Counted from the stretch's first letter, positions 40,239-51,954 are shown. The stretch is 64,000 nt of DNA from Neodontobutis hainanensis (GCA_024349245.1 JALDNG010000462.1:30001-94000), one strand, 5' to 3'. A program made the numbers and translations. Notes: generated by a model from the letters alone, not told the origin.

Positions 40239-42011
40239 AGAGCTTTGTTGGAGGCTTTGACCACTGGCACCAGCCTCAGGAGAGCCTCCTCTGAAGCAGA
40301 GTATTTCTTCAGCTCAAACACATCCAGAGCTTCTTCTGATGACAGTAAGATGAAGGCCAGAGCTGACCACTGAGCAGGAGACAGTCCACCTTCAGACAGA
40401 CGTCCTGAACTCAGGTACTGTTGGATCTGCTCCACCAGAGAACGGTCATTCAGTTCATTCAGACAGTGGAACAGGTTAATGCTTCTCTCTGCAGACACAT
40501 CCTCACTCATCTTCTTCTTAATGTACTCAGCTGTTTCCTGATTGGTCTGAGAGCTACTTCCTGTCTGTGTCAGCAGACCCTGTAGAAGGCTCTGATTGGT
40601 CGGCAGTGAAAGACCCAGGAGGAAGCGGAGGAACAAGTCCAGGTGTCCATTTGGACTCTGTAAGGCCTGGTCCACAGCAGTTTGGTGAAGAAGTTTTAAT
40701 TTAGGTTTTACTCTGAACAGTGTAAACCTCTTGGGTTTGTCTGAGAGCAGGTTGAACCCAGTGTTGATGAAGGTCTGATGGACGTAAAGAGCAGCCAGAA
40801 ACTCCTGGACACTCAGATGGACAAAGCAATAGACCTTGTCCTGGTACAGACCTGGCTCCTCTATAAAGACCTGTGTGAACACTCCAGAGTACACTGAGGC
40901 TGCTGTGGTGTCGAGGCCACACTCGCTCAGGTCTGACTCGTAGAAGATCAGGTTTCCTTTCTGCAGCTGCTCAAAGGCCAGTTTTCCCAGAGACTCCACC
41001 ATCTTCCTGGTCTCTGGACTCCAGTGTGGGTCTGTCTCAGATCCTTCTTTATACTTGATGTTCTTAACTTTGGCCTGAACCACCAGGAAGTGGATGTACA
41101 TCTGAGTCAGGGTCTTGGGCAGCTCTCCTCTCTCTCTGGTTTTCAACACATGCTCCAGGACTGTGGCAGTGATCCAGCAGAAGACTGGGATGTGGCACAT
41201 GATGTGGAGGCTTCGGGACGTCCTGATGTGGGAGAGGATTGTGTCAGACTTGTCTCTGCACTTCTTCCTGAAGTACTGCTCCTTCTGTGGGTCGGTGAAC
41301 CCTCTGACCTCTGTCACCATGGAGACACACTCAGCTGGGATCTGATTGGCCGCCGCGGGTCGTGTGGTTATCCAGAGGCGAGCGGAGGGAAGCAGGGTCC
41401 CCCTGATGAGGTTTACCAGCAGCACATCCACTGAGCTGGACTCTGTGATGTCAGTCAGGGCCTTGGTTTTGGTGAAGTCCAGAGGAAGTCTGCACTCGTC
41501 CAGACCGTCAAAGATGAAGACCACCTGAAGGTCTTCAAAGATGCAGAGTCCTGCTTCTTTGGTTTCACTAAAGAAGTGTTGAACAAGTTGCACCAAACTG
41601 AACTGTGTCTCTTTCAGCACATTGAGTGCTCTGAAAGTGAACGGAACAGCAGCTGTATGTCCTGGTTGGCTTTGCCTTCAGCCCAGTCCAGACTGAACTT
41701 CTGAGTGAGCACTGTTTTCCCGATGCCAGCCACTCCCTTTGTCAGCACTGTTCTGATTGGTCCATCTGTGTCAGCTGGGCCTTTAAAGATGTCTTCACAT
41801 GTGATGGCTGTCTCTGGTCTGACTGGTTTCCTGGAGGCTGTTTCGATCTGTCTGACCTCATGTTCCTGGTTGACCTCTGAAGCCCCTCCCTCTGTGATGT
41901 AGAGCTCTGTGTAGATCTGGTTCAGAAGGGTGGGGTTTCCTGCTTTAGTGATGCCCTCAAACACACACTGAAACTTCTGCTGCAGGTTAGACTTCAGTTT
42001 ACTCTGACAAA
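40239..42011 (-). pseudogene. FISNA-NACHT exon, NLR copy B (one frameshift)
   Basis: After a CTCTGCAG acceptor: CQSKLKSNLQQKFQCVFEGI and YTELYITEGGASEVNQEHEV (FISNA), then TKGVAGIGKTVLTQKFSLDW with the Walker A P-loop at 41713-41736. A one-base loss at about 41641-41645 follows (FR then SLSEHSMC and a stop, where the family reads FPFTFRALN). The other frame carries on with LVQLVQHFFSETKEAGLC, FIFDGLDECRLPLDF (Walker B), LWITTRPAAANQIP (sensor 1 Arg), GFTDPQKEQYFRKK, HIMCHIPVFCWITATVL (winged helix), CFVHLSVQEFLAAL and LNELNDRSLVEQIQQYLSSG to SNKAL. Apart from the frameshift every NACHT landmark is present. Confidence 0.92.
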
Positions 42012-42113
42012 CTGCAGAGTAAGTTCCTGAATGAAGACAACAGATAAAGCCATGAGTATCAGAGAATATAAAATGACTGTGAGCCTCTTGTTAAATGTGT
42101 TAAATGGTCCTAC

Positions 42114-42318
42114 TGCTCCACAGACGCTCAGCCAGCTCCTTCTGCTTCATCCTCTTCAGGAAGTTCAGTGTGATCTTCAGAAAAGCCTCACTGCTGCTCC
42201 TCTGCTCTTCATCCTCATCCTTCAGATGCTCTAAGCATTCTGGGTAATCTGTGCTCAGAACCTTGTGGAGCTTCTTCAGCTCCTTCTTGACAAAAGTGCA
42301 GATGTTCTCCTCCAGAAG
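42114..42318 (-). pseudogene. N-terminal helical exon, NLR copy B
   Basis: LLEENICTFVKKELKKLHK through LKRMKQKELAERLWS, phase 0 in and phase 1 out (AGCA|GTAGGA), joining in phase with CQSKLK of the next exon. The residues upstream of LLEE in the same frame are intronic. Confidence 0.87.
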
Positions 42319-42423
42319 CTGAGCAGATACATTATAAACAACACAAATGCAGTCAGTGTTCAGATCTGTGTAAAACAAGTTCTCATTCATTTATACATTT
42401 CCAAACTTTAGTGAATGACAGAC

Positions 42424-42492
42424 CATAAATATGGAGTCCAGCTGTGTCTGATGTTGATCACTGATGACCTCTGAGCCCTGCTGCTTCACTCT
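42424..42492 (-). pseudogene. Short exon 3, NLR copy B
   Basis: VKQQGSEVISDQHQTQLDSI then FM, after a CATCCACAG acceptor. Phase fits exon 2 (ending CA) and exon 4. Confidence 0.82.
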
Positions 42493-42859
42493 GTGGATGA
42501 GGACACAAATATTTTTCTCTGTTTCATTTTCAGACACATAAGTCTCAGCCCTGAACTGTGTAACTCTTGATATTCAGTGTCAGGTCTCATTGAAGAAAGG
42601 GTTTTAGTAAAACTTTCTGTTGCAGTGACTATTTTTCATCACAAAATAGTTTTTAGGCGACTTTTCACAAACTATAATATCAATACAATAATAAAACTCA
42701 CTAAATCTCTTCCTTCAATGGACTCTTTCTCAAACTAAAAGTGTAAAATGTTATTACTACACACCAAATATAAAAAATGTGTTTTTGTCCTTCTCCGTCT
42801 CTGAGCTGTGTGTAATGCCACCATTATAAAATATCTCTTCATGTTTTTTTTTTATTTAT

Positions 42860-43078
42860 ACATTTTAGTTACATTTACATTTATTCATTTAGCAGACGCT
42901 TTTATCCAAAGAGACTTACATTGTTCTACAGTAATTACCAGTGTTACAGCCACTGGAGGCAGTGGGTTAAGTGTCTTGCCCAAGGACACAACGACAGTAT
43001 GAACTGTGGGAGAGTGGGAATCGAACCACCTACCTTCCGGTTGAAGGACGACTGCCCACTAAGCTACGGTCGCCAACT
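42860..43078 (-). mobile_element. tRNA-derived SINE
   Basis: On the minus strand the tRNA-like head lies at the right (GGCGACCGTAGCTTAGTGGG from 43074 downward) with a GGTGGTTCGATTCC-type box B near 43015-43030. CTTGGGCAAGACACTTAACC and a 3' end TTTGGATAAAAGCGTC follow. Present in intron 3 of copy B and not in copy A. Same family as 31105-31320. Confidence 0.78.
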
Positions 43079-45213
43079 TTTACACTGTGTAATAAACTGT
43101 AATAACATGGAACTATATTCATGCCCTAACACTACCTACAATATGTAAGTACTGTGTAGTTACATGTTAATACAGTTTATTACACAGTGTATTACATAGT
43201 ATTTAATGACGTATTTGTAAAATAAAGTGTTACTAATTTTTTTCTATTCTATTTTATGTTGAACATATTCTACTTGAACATTGGTTATTTCATTATGTTT
43301 TGATTTACCTGGATCTTCTTTGATTATTCAACAAACTTTCTGTTGCTGATTGTAAGTTTAAGTTTGTTGGACTCGTAGACCAGTCGCTCCTGAAGGACTC
43401 ACAGCTGGGACCAGGTTCAGAAGACTCTGATTTGGGATGGAACCTGGTTCATAAAATAAAAGAAGTCAATAGTTATTATTCATTAATAAAACTCAAAGTC
43501 ATTCAAAGTGTCTTGTCCCTCACTTTTTTACCCAGTCTATTTTCAAAGTTTTACTGAATTATCTCCAGCAGCAGCTCGGTCATGTCTCGATTGTTGTGCT
43601 TTTAGGTAACTTTATCCTGCTTTTGTAAAACACACTAATGGAAACATACAATATTTTAAAGTTTACTACAGAGACCCTCCTGAAGGACTCGCAGTGAGGC
43701 TCAAGGTCAGAAGACTCAATAAAGGACATGTATTTTAAGAAATTGGTCCTGTTTCTAGAAGCATCTCTTTTCTTGTGCTGGAGACTTGAGTGAGTCCAGA
43801 CCTGGTCTTTCTCATCTCAGGCTCGTGCACACATCCAGCTGACCACAGCAGGACACTAAACTCTGTGTCAGACACAAAAAGCAGACTTTTGGAACGATAA
43901 GAGAAGAAGTCATGTTTGGACTGGACTGAGCTGCTGGACACAGACCGACGGCACAAACAGTTACCGGCCGTTTACCGCTGGAGTGTGTTTATGAGCTGAT
44001 AAAACACATGAGAGCAGTCCTGGAGGATTCCTGAGTGGAGACTGAGGGACAAACGTAAAAATGAAGTAGGATGTGTGTTTTCTTAAAGGAAGTGTCTGTT
44101 AAACGGTTGTCCTTGTGTTTCTTGTGATTGGGACTGATTTATGAAAGGATGGAGCGAGTGAACACTGTTGAACCGTGTGAAGGACATAAAAACTGTTTTT
44201 ATGAAAGACAATAAGACACAGCCTCTGACTGAGGAGATTATTGTGTGTAGCCTATGTCCTAAGTCCTCATGTCCTTATTCTTTACAGGTCTGTACACACT
44301 CACTAGTTTTTCAAAAAGTAATTTACTCACCTTTACACACCTGCTCCTGACCTGTGACCTCTTCAGGTCAACGACTGAACGCTGTCAGGTTTAGTCTTAT
44401 AATTAATGATCTATTCATCCACGAGCTGCTTCATGTAAACTTATGTCCTGTTTTATTTCTATAAACCACTCTATTGCTCTTCATTTATTTCAGTAAAACA
44501 CAAGTGTAACAAGTCCCTGTGAACAGAGAGAGTTTATATAAATATATGACAGTGTCTCTGAGTCTCTGTCTCCTACATTTATATTCTATTTAAGGTTTAT
44601 TTAGTTCATTGTTCAGACACGACACACATCAGTGACTCGTGTAAAATAAACTATATTAATACCTGCTGTTATTCATGAAATACATGTTATTAGTATCTTG
44701 TAAATACATGTCCCTTGAGTTCACAAGAGAAATTAAACATTAAAACATCTCCAATGAACAAATATAGACTGTTCTTTCACCTCTGACAAACACAACTTGA
44801 CCTGTCAATCTAAAAGAAAAGACAGTTTATGACATGTCCAGCCTTTCTTTAAACGAGGCCCAGCTCTGGACACGTTCTAAAAATAAGTGCACCATCTGCA
44901 TTAATCATATTTATATTCCATGTAGGGTCTTTTATTCTGACAGTGAACATTTGAATGTGTTTGATTCTGAGGACATGTTCTAAAGACTTGTTGAGCTCCA
45001 GTTTGTAATGACTCTGTTGTTTGTGTCAAACCAAAGGAAGAGAATGGTTAATATCGACCAGTCTCTCATTAAACTTGGACCACAAACTGTTTACAGCAAT
45101 TACATCAATTATCAGAAATGATTTAATGTTGGACAAATACAGATCAGATTGTGTTTATACCTGGAGCAGGGCCCCCATAGTTGTTCTTCTAAAGTGTTCT
45201 GACAATGACTTAC
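43079..45213. other. Intron 2 of NLR copy B
   Basis: No coding frame or RNA gene recognised. AT-rich with two related CTCCTGAAGGACTCxCAG stretches near 43388 and 43678. The stretch 44920-45050 matches 22730-22857 in copy A. Intron 2 in copy A is longer because it contains the L2-like LINE. Confidence 0.6.
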
Positions 45214-45455
45214 TGTGGACTACCTTCTGTTTTGAAGTAAATATATCGTCCCATGGACTCATCACTTTTGAAGGAGACGTGGCTGGGCCCAGGAGCAGGT
45301 CTGTGGATAAAGATGGTGCAGTGGTTTTAGTGCTGACCTCTGACCTGGAGAACAGTGGCGGACCGTTAGAGATCCTCATCTCACCTCTGAGCTTTGGGGG
45401 GGTCAGTGGTTTTAGAGGGAGGGGCTCCGTCCTCTCTGTGCTCACTCTGATCCAT
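45214..45455 (-). pseudogene. N-terminal exons 1 and 2, NLR copy B
   Basis: Exon 1 (45385-45455) starts MDQSEHREDGAPPSKTT; exon 2 (45214-45300) reads PAPGPSHVSFKSDESMGRYI then YFKTEGSPQ. Splice signals and phases equal those of copy A. Exon 2 ends at a consensus GTAAGT. Confidence 0.85.
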
Positions 45456-46012
45456 GTTCAGTCCAGAGCCCTACAAAATGACACAAAGTGAACAAACTGT
45501 AAAGGACACTCATTAATCCTTTCCTCTGTCCTACACTGCCCCCTACAGACACAGACCTGTCACTGCAGGTCAACACTAAACTAAAGCAGCTCTGAATCCT
45601 CAGGGACTAAACTGAGATTAAAACTAAGACTTATTCAGGACTCAACCAGAAATGAACCTGGACCAATATTTACTAAACCTTTATGAAACATAGATTAAAT
45701 CCAGTCCAAACCTGATTAAAGCAGGTCTAAAGCAGTTTTGAACAAGGCCTAGAACCAGGAAGAAACCCAGGACTAACTCAGGCCTGAACTAAATGTGGAC
45801 TAAAGCCAGACTAAAGCAGGTCTAAAGTCAGAACTAAAGCCAGGACTAAAGCCAGAGCAGAGTGCTGTTGAAAAGAATCAAACTGGTCAAACCTGAGTGG
45901 ATCCAAAGTGTCCAAAGTGTCCCAGAGAAAAGTGTGCCACTGAAGGAAAAGACTTGTTTGTGTGTTTCTTCCTGGAGTGACTCAGAGACACACCTGTGTT
46001 GGCTGCAGGCCA
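45456..46012. other. Upstream flank of NLR copy B
   Basis: Matches 26310-26867. 45715-45860 has the degenerate GGACTAAAGCCAG-type words. The promoter should lie here, but no clear TATA or initiator was recognised. Confidence 0.6.
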
Positions 46013-46230
46013 GGTGGGCGGGGCTTCACACTGACTCCACAGGTGGGAGGGGCTTCACACTGACTCCACAGGTGGGAGGGGCTTCACGCTGACTCCACAG
46101 GTGGGAGGTGCTGCAGTGGGCGGGGCTTCACACTGACTCCACAGGTGGGAGGGGCTTCACACTGACTCCACAGGTGGGAGGGGCTTCACACTGACTCCAC
46201 AGGTGGGAGGGGCTTCACGCTGACTCCACA
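46013..46230. repeat. 29-bp GC-rich minisatellite
   Basis: Seven units of GGTGGGAGGGGCTTCACACT plus GACTCCACA, and one shortened unit near 46100. Units with CACGC close each run of three, so there is a higher-order pattern of two triplets. Copy A has one full unit and a part (26868-26912), so the expansion is specific to copy B. Confidence 0.92.
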
Positions 46231-46284
46231 GGTGACAGGAGGCTGCTGGCTGAGTTCTGTGCTTGTGTACGGCTCATTTCAAGA

Positions 46285-46530
46285 GAAGACAAGAGATGAC
46301 ATTTATTTTTGTATAGCCCATTATTACAACAACAGCCGCCTCAAAGGGCTTAACAGACTGCACTAGACAACATCCCCTGTCCTGACCCTCCATCAGGGTG
46401 AGGAAAAACTCAAAAAAAACCCAGCCGGGAAAAAAGAGAAACCTCAGGGAGAACCACAGAAGGAGGGATCCACTCCCAGGACGAACAGGCCGTGCAAGAA
46501 TGTGTCCAGGACAGTTGAAAAAAATACATA
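46285..46530. mobile_element. Interspersed repeat with GGGAAAAAAGAGAAACCTCAGG core
   Basis: Contains TTTTTGTATAGCCCATTATT, GGCTTAACAGACTGC, AACCTCAGGGAGAACCACAG and GGATCCACTCCCAGGACG, text I recognise as a frequent interspersed repeat in percomorph fish genomes. The class is not certain and no coding is present. Confidence 0.5.
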
Positions 46531-46639
46531 TAAATACAAAACATATTCACAAATAAAAACATTACCTGTGACCTTTGACTTGCAGCAGAAGGAAGAAGGA
46601 ATATTAAACTCTGAAGAACCCTGGCAATAAACCAAATCC

Positions 46640-47400
46640 TCCACATTTAGAGTTTCCTGTTTCAGAAACAGGTTCAGAGTGAGTTCAATCGACTCTGAGT
46701 CGGTTCACTCTGAGTTCAGCTGAAGGAGGAAAATCAACTCTTTTGACAGAATGTCATGACCTTTCACCTTTTTCTGATCTTGTTCCATCTGTTGACTTCT
46801 TTGTTTTTTTAAATAATGGCTGGAGTTGAGCTTGAATCTTTCTCTTGTATTGGTTGAGATATTTGATGGATTGTTTTCTGGTTATAAGAGTCCTCTCGGC
46901 TCTAATCTGTGAGAACACTGGCTTGTGTTGCTGCTTCAGGCTGGGACTTGTCTGTTCTTCTGTTTAGACATGTTTTTTTGGACATGTTTCTACTGGGACT
47001 CAACACAATTGGATTACTTCTTGTAAATACTTTCTTTACTCAACTAAAGTTTAGAATGACTAAGATGATTTGATTTATCTGAGCACAAACTCTTAAACTT
47101 AAGTTTAAATTTTCCAACAACAACATCACCTGCAAAAAAAAAACAAATGACCTTTTGTAAAACCAGTTGTATTTCTGTTTCAATAAGATTTTGTTTATAT
47201 CAAACTGTCCATCAGAAATCTTTTGTATCTACAATAATCCTATTTCCAAAGTCTCTGAGAAGCATGCTGGTGTTAGAACTAGACCAGTTCCTTCTTCCAT
47301 GTCTCAGCCTGGTTCACTCCTGAACTTCGAGCGATGAAAGCTAAAGGTCGTCGTCTGGAAAGACAGTTCAGGAAATCTGGACTCATTGAACACTCTGTGG
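46640..47400. other. Right end of the duplicated segment and non-coding flank
   Basis: 46789-47060 matches 27425-27680 (TTGAGCTTGAATCTTTCTCT, CTCTCGGCTCTAATCTGTGA). After about 47070 the two copies no longer match. 47100-47400 holds no gene recognised. Confidence 0.6.
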
Positions 47401-48200
47401 CTTTTAAGGAGTGTTTGATCAACACCTGACATCCCTCAATGCTGCTCCATCCTCTTCTTTCTCTTCTACTATTAAGAGTTCCATGTGCAGGCCTAAAGCA
47501 CTGTTCACTCTGGTAAACATCTGTAAACCTCCACAACATGTCTTTTCTCATTCTTTTCAGACAAACTCAAGTCAATCACTGAATCCATTGTTAAAGACAG
47601 CCCTCATTCAAGTCACTCAAAAGCACATTTGATGTCAGCTGACTCGACTCAACAAACTGGTCCTGTGCTTTCACTCTCAGCACCGCTCTCACAACGCTGT
47701 CAGAAGTGATCCAATACATCCTGCCGCCTTTGACTCAACGTTATCTTTTCCTTCTCATCTCTCTTGTGTTGTTAAAAACTCTTTTTTACATCTTTACAAT
47801 ATTACACATCTTTGATCTTGGCTCACTCGAGCTGCTGCTGAAATCTTAATTCATGCATTAATCACATCACGTCTGGATTATTGCAGTGCTTTATTTCTTG
47901 GTTCAAAGGTCAGCAGCTAGAGTTCTCAGCTCCACCAGGCGTTCTGCTCACATTACTCTGTTGGAGCAGTCTCTAATAGAGCCACACATGACATATTGTA
48001 GAGATCTGGGAAATACAGACAAAACTATAATAAAACCAAGTGTTCTTCTGCAAAAATCTGCTTTAAGAATTATAAATCCAACATCAGCAACAAACCAGCT
48101 GTGATCATAAAGAAGCTGAACATGCTCACAGCTCTTGTCTTGTTCCAAACATCACAAATGTGACATGAAGCTGAAGAGATCAATAAATGTGAGGGACATG
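47400..48200 (+). mobile_element. LINE fragments (linker and RT C-terminal part)
   Basis: Plus-strand words RPKALFTLVN and CKPPQHVFSHSFQTN (47490-47580) match an L2-like linker. RSAARVLSSTRRSAHITLL (about 47910-47965) is the post-RT part of L2-type elements. IEPHMTYCRDLGNTDKTI and KSALRIIN (47970-48090) resemble the post-RT part of a second, CR1-like LINE joined to it. All are short and frameshifted. Confidence 0.6.
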
Positions 48201-48520
48201 TCTGACACTGAGCTCATTAATCCAGAACATTAGTCAAGTTGATTTATGCAAGGGCACTTTAGGGTTTCTCCCTCTTGTGATAGAAGTAGGATCTACACTT
48301 GTTCTGCAAATCTGAGACTGACAACATTTGTGGTTTTAAAAGAAAAATAACAAAAACAACTCACAGAAATATCATTTGTAATTGTTTGTGTCTAATGCAA
48401 CCACACCTTTTGAAAAAACAAAATTGTGTGAAATTTTAATGGAGTCTGAAAACTTTTTTCCACTGTAATAATCACAGCCTGCATGAATTTGTGATGGCTA
48501 TGTGATTGTTTTAGAGACCT
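48201..48520. other. Non-coding AT-rich stretch
   Basis: No gene seen. 48410-48470 (TTTTAATGGAGTCTGAAAAC and TTTTTTCCACTG) resembles the 3' end of a Tc1-like element, but is too short to call. Confidence 0.4.
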
Positions 48521-50214
48521 ACCATGAAATACTGGACTTGGAGGATGATAAAGAAGAAGTTATCCAACACATCTTCCTTCATCAAATGACTCAGCTGTCA
48601 ATGTAAGAATCTGAGCGGGCTTTATCAATGTGCAGTTATCCAGTGGACTCTGAGATCAATGTAAGATAATCACAGACATTAACCATTCCATTTCTTCTGG
48701 ACATCAGTATTTACAGTGTAAATGTAGAGTGTTGTTTGGTTCATCTTTAGAGTAGATGTATGGATTTCAACAAAAGAAACATGCACTGTCACATCTTACA
48801 CAAACAAGATCAAACTACCTTGATGTTTACTGCTTAGTCAAGTTGTTATTGGGGTTCTTCTGATGATCTCTTTGTGTTTGCTTGAAACTGTGTCTTTAAT
48901 GGGTGTCTGGCCCATTATGTGAAAAGATTACATTCATATCCATGCAGCATATGTGGGAGAGGGAGAGGGACTGACTACATTTCATTCAATATAGAATTAG
49001 ATTTGTCTTTCACATGACCTTCCCTTTGACCATGTCCTTAAAAAAATGAATTTGATCTTTATATGCATCTGTCACATCAACAGCATCAGACTGGAATCAG
49101 CCCCAGAGCAGCTCTTCTCTTTGTGTGACTTTGTCTTTTAAAGATTATATTGTTGTCATTTGTTAGTTTCTCAGACATCCTAAAGTCTCTTGGAGAAAAG
49201 GCTGACAAATCCAAAACATTTCATATAAATGTGACGAGAGAGGAGCTTTATCAGAGGGTCTTAAGCAGTGGTCCAGACAGAAGCAAGCCTCTCCAAAGAA
49301 CCCCTTCCACTCTCTTTTATTGGAGAAAAAGGCTTAAAGAATTCTCACAGGTTTGTATTCCTCATCGAGGACGTAACAAATAATGAAATCCTCTTTAGCA
49401 CAATGTCTTTTCCTCCTTACAGAAATGAAGCGTGGCATTCAGTCACATTTATTTGAAGGAGATGCAGAGAAAAACAAAACCCAAATATAGTATCACAGAT
49501 TATCAGGAAAACAAATTCAAGTCTGTGCCTTTATTTATGAAATAACTTGTGCTAACAGGTAACCTCAATCCTTTTTCATCAACATTTAAAAGACTAACTA
49601 ATGAAGCCTTTTCATATTCTGTGTTAGTGCCTTCACTTTATGCTCACTTGTGAGGCTGATTCCATCCTTAATCAGATCCACCAAGGACCAGACATTTATG
49701 GATTTGACAAAGAACTGGCACAACACCATCAGCTGTTCCAGCAGCGTTTTGTTCCTGGAGACCTAAAAGAGCTACGTCACATGTTCACTGTAAAATGTAA
49801 AGCATGTTTGTGTTCATTTAACTTTATTCTTTAATATTTGATTGAATCCCTGATTTAAGGTGGATTCAGACTTTATTTTCAAGCTCTCTGTCCTCACTTC
49901 AGCGAGGAGGGCTCAATGAGACGGCAGAAGGAATACTAAATAATAAACTTTCTGCAGGACTTCTTGCAGAAGCTGGAAGACCAAGGTTTGTATCTTTGTC
50001 TTCTGCTCCTTTTCTTTGACGTATTAATCGTGTCAAATGCAGAAACCGTAAAGATGTGGCATCATTCTTTTGCCAGCACTGTAGTTGAAAGTTGATTCTT
50101 TTACAGGGACCGAAGATGAGGAAGGAGGAAGAGCTTGATCCAATGCTTTCTCGATGGATTTCAGGCCAGACACATGTTCCATTGGTAGAGACGGAACGAA
50201 AAGAGACTAAATAA
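48521..50214 (+). pseudogene. Unrecognised spliced gene or pseudogene
   Basis: Several stretches look like exons on the plus strand. 48521-48600 has acceptor TTGTTTTAG, the frame TYHEILDLEDDKEEVIQHIF and donor CAAT|GTAAGA. About 49175-49350 reads ILKSLGEKADKSK and FHINVTREELYQRVLSSG, with a frame change then SFIGEKG. About 49650-49795 reads IHQGPDIYGFDKELAQHHQL and FVPGDLKELRHMF. 49902-49985 reads GGLNETAEGILNNKLSAGLL and ends AAG|GTTTGT. 50107-50214 is a terminal piece reading EEELDPMLSRWISGQTHVPL with a TAA stop. INVTREELYQRVL with SFIGE recalls the start of a HECT ubiquitin-ligase domain, but I cannot confirm it. Phases do not join between the last two pieces. Confidence 0.4.
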
Positions 50215-50459
50215 CAGTCAACTTTGACCATGACTGCGACTCACGATATGAACAACACACTCTGTTTTCCAACCGTCGATGCTCTACTGCCATTACATTA
50301 CCCATAATGCACTTAAACACTTCCACTGATTCTGAGAACCTCACACAGGCAGTCCAAGGGGTTTGACTTTAGTCGTCACTAGAAACATTAACAATCTCAA
50401 CAAAGATTCAATAGAGTTAAACATTAAGATTACTGTTTCTCTTTCATTTAAACTAGTTT

Positions 50460-51104
50460 TCAGATCACATTAACCTCAAAGATGAACGTCTCATTGTTTC
50501 TAATCATTTCCTCACAGTTAACTGTATTATTTGGAGTTTGGGCTGTTCTGTTCAAAAGACAAATGCAGGAGATGATCCAAGTTTCTCTGTTTGGGATGGA
50601 CAGCTGTACACGTCGATAAAAGAATCTGTAAAAGACAAGTTGTAAATGTTTTCTTCTTTGCTTTAATAAAAATAAATAAAACTTTTGTAATAGTTTAATT
50701 CCAATGGAACCAGACAAGACCTCATTTACATATTCTCTACACATTAGGTAAAGGTCCCGGGTGTTTGTGGCTCTTAAATTTGGAGCCAACAATAGCTCTA
50801 GTCCAGCATGCTGCTCTTCAGTCAGGGGAAGATCAAATTCCAGGACCACAATTATTCCTCCATCGTCTGTATTCAACAGTAACCTCCAGTCGATGTCTGG
50901 CTCATGAATATCCTGACAATTAAAAACAGAGGACACTAGAACTGCTCTGGTCTCAATATTTAGAGCATAAACATGTACTTGTTTTACCTGAAGGTTCTCT
51001 GGCTGCTTTGTTGGATTTGACATCATTCCTAAGAACCACATCTGGTTTGGAGTTTTATTTGCTTCTGTTCTCAGAGGCTGGTCTTTACAACCTTCTACAA
51101 AGGC
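50460..51104 (-). pseudogene. C-terminal exons of the integrase-core gene
   Basis: Exon 50988-51104 reads AFVEGCKDQPLRTEANKTPN then QMWFLGMM, the family motif after the integrase core. It is read in phase 0, so it does not fit the phase-2 end of exon 4. The last exon from 50912 reads DIHEPDIDWRLLLN, FDLPLTEEQHAGLELLLAPN and DLYLMCREYVNEVL. The frame remains open to 50460, though the true end may be earlier. The intron between these two exons happens to be open in the same frame. Confidence 0.68.
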
Positions 51105-51148
51105 CTGTACACACATGTTGACTCTTTAAAGAAAGGTTTGAGACTTAC

Positions 51149-51394
51149 CTTGAGGGTATACCATGTTGCTCAGTGGCTTTTCTGAAGGCAGCAAATGCAG
51201 TTGAAGCACGATTGTTGTTTGCTCCTTCCAAACACGTCACCTGTATGACAATATGTCCACTGTCCTGAGATCACATTACAGACATGAGCTGAATGCTCCA
51301 AGACTATCCAGCACTCTTTTATGGAGGGCAAGATATTTTTAAGTTTACCTTCCTTGAGTACCCATCCACTGCCCCAAAAATAACTATATTGTAC
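51149..51394 (-). pseudogene. Exons 3 and 4 of the integrase-core gene
   Basis: Exon 3 (51349-51394, 46 bp) encodes YNIVIFGAVDGYSRK and joins exon 2 in phase. Exon 4 (51149-51240, 92 bp) encodes VTCLEGANNNRASTAFAAFR then KATEQHGIPS, in phase with exon 3. It matches the ANNNRAST / HG-PSR words of the family. It ends CAAG|GTAAGT in phase 2. Confidence 0.75.
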
Positions 51395-51468
51395 CTGTCG
51401 GGAAGATAATAAAATAAAATCTAAAACACACACAAATAATTAGTATCATAAACAGGTTTAGTGTGGAC

Positions 51469-51954
51469 CTGATGAGTTTGTGATGTGTGTCCACATGCCA
51501 CAGTGACAGAGGGCCTCTGACTGAGTACTTTCTTCACACAACACAGCCCAAACGTGTCAGTGGAGAGAAAACCCCAAGAGAGTCCACTCGATGCATTGAT
51601 GCAGTCACTCTTCTCCACTGTACACGGACGCCCATGGACACAAGTCTTCCTTTGACAAACCGAGACCCGGCTGTAGGCATTTCATTCTTTATCCGTTGGA
51701 CTGCATCATCGAGCTCCTCATCAGTAACAGCACTGTACCTCTGTCGAGCAGAGAGCCCAAACTCACTCATCCGTCTGTGAACACTTCTGACTGAAACACC
51801 GAGGAACTCTGAAATACAATCTGCAGATAAATTCATGTCCAATAACTCCATCAGCCTTTCTTTGTCAATGTTGACCCTAGGACGGCCCATCTGTCCAACT
51901 ACAGTGTCCACAGTGCTTAAGACCATCTGAAGGTGCTGTGTTCTATTAACAGTC
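51469..51954 (-). pseudogene. Exon 2: helix-turn-helix and first catalytic Asp
   Basis: Reads MGRPRVNIDKERLMELLDMN, then LSADCISEFLGVSVRSVHRR (helix-turn-helix), RYSAVTDEELDDAVQRIKNE, RVQWRRVTASMHRVDSLG and RLGCVV, then TGA (51534-51536). The same frame continues RKYSVRGPLSLWHVDTHHKL with the first catalytic Asp (HVDTHH) and ends ATCAG|GTCCAC. The stop replaces what would most simply be a CGA Arg codon. Confidence 0.75.

Noticed and set aside
45155..45445. 96-codon minus-strand protein
   Set aside because: It reads through the intron between NLR exons 1 and 2 in the wrong frame; the spliced frame matches the NLR family.
51534..51536. Selenocysteine reading of TGA in the integrase-core gene
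   Set aside because: No selenoprotein family match and no SECIS-like element noticed; Arg-to-stop by CpG change is simpler.
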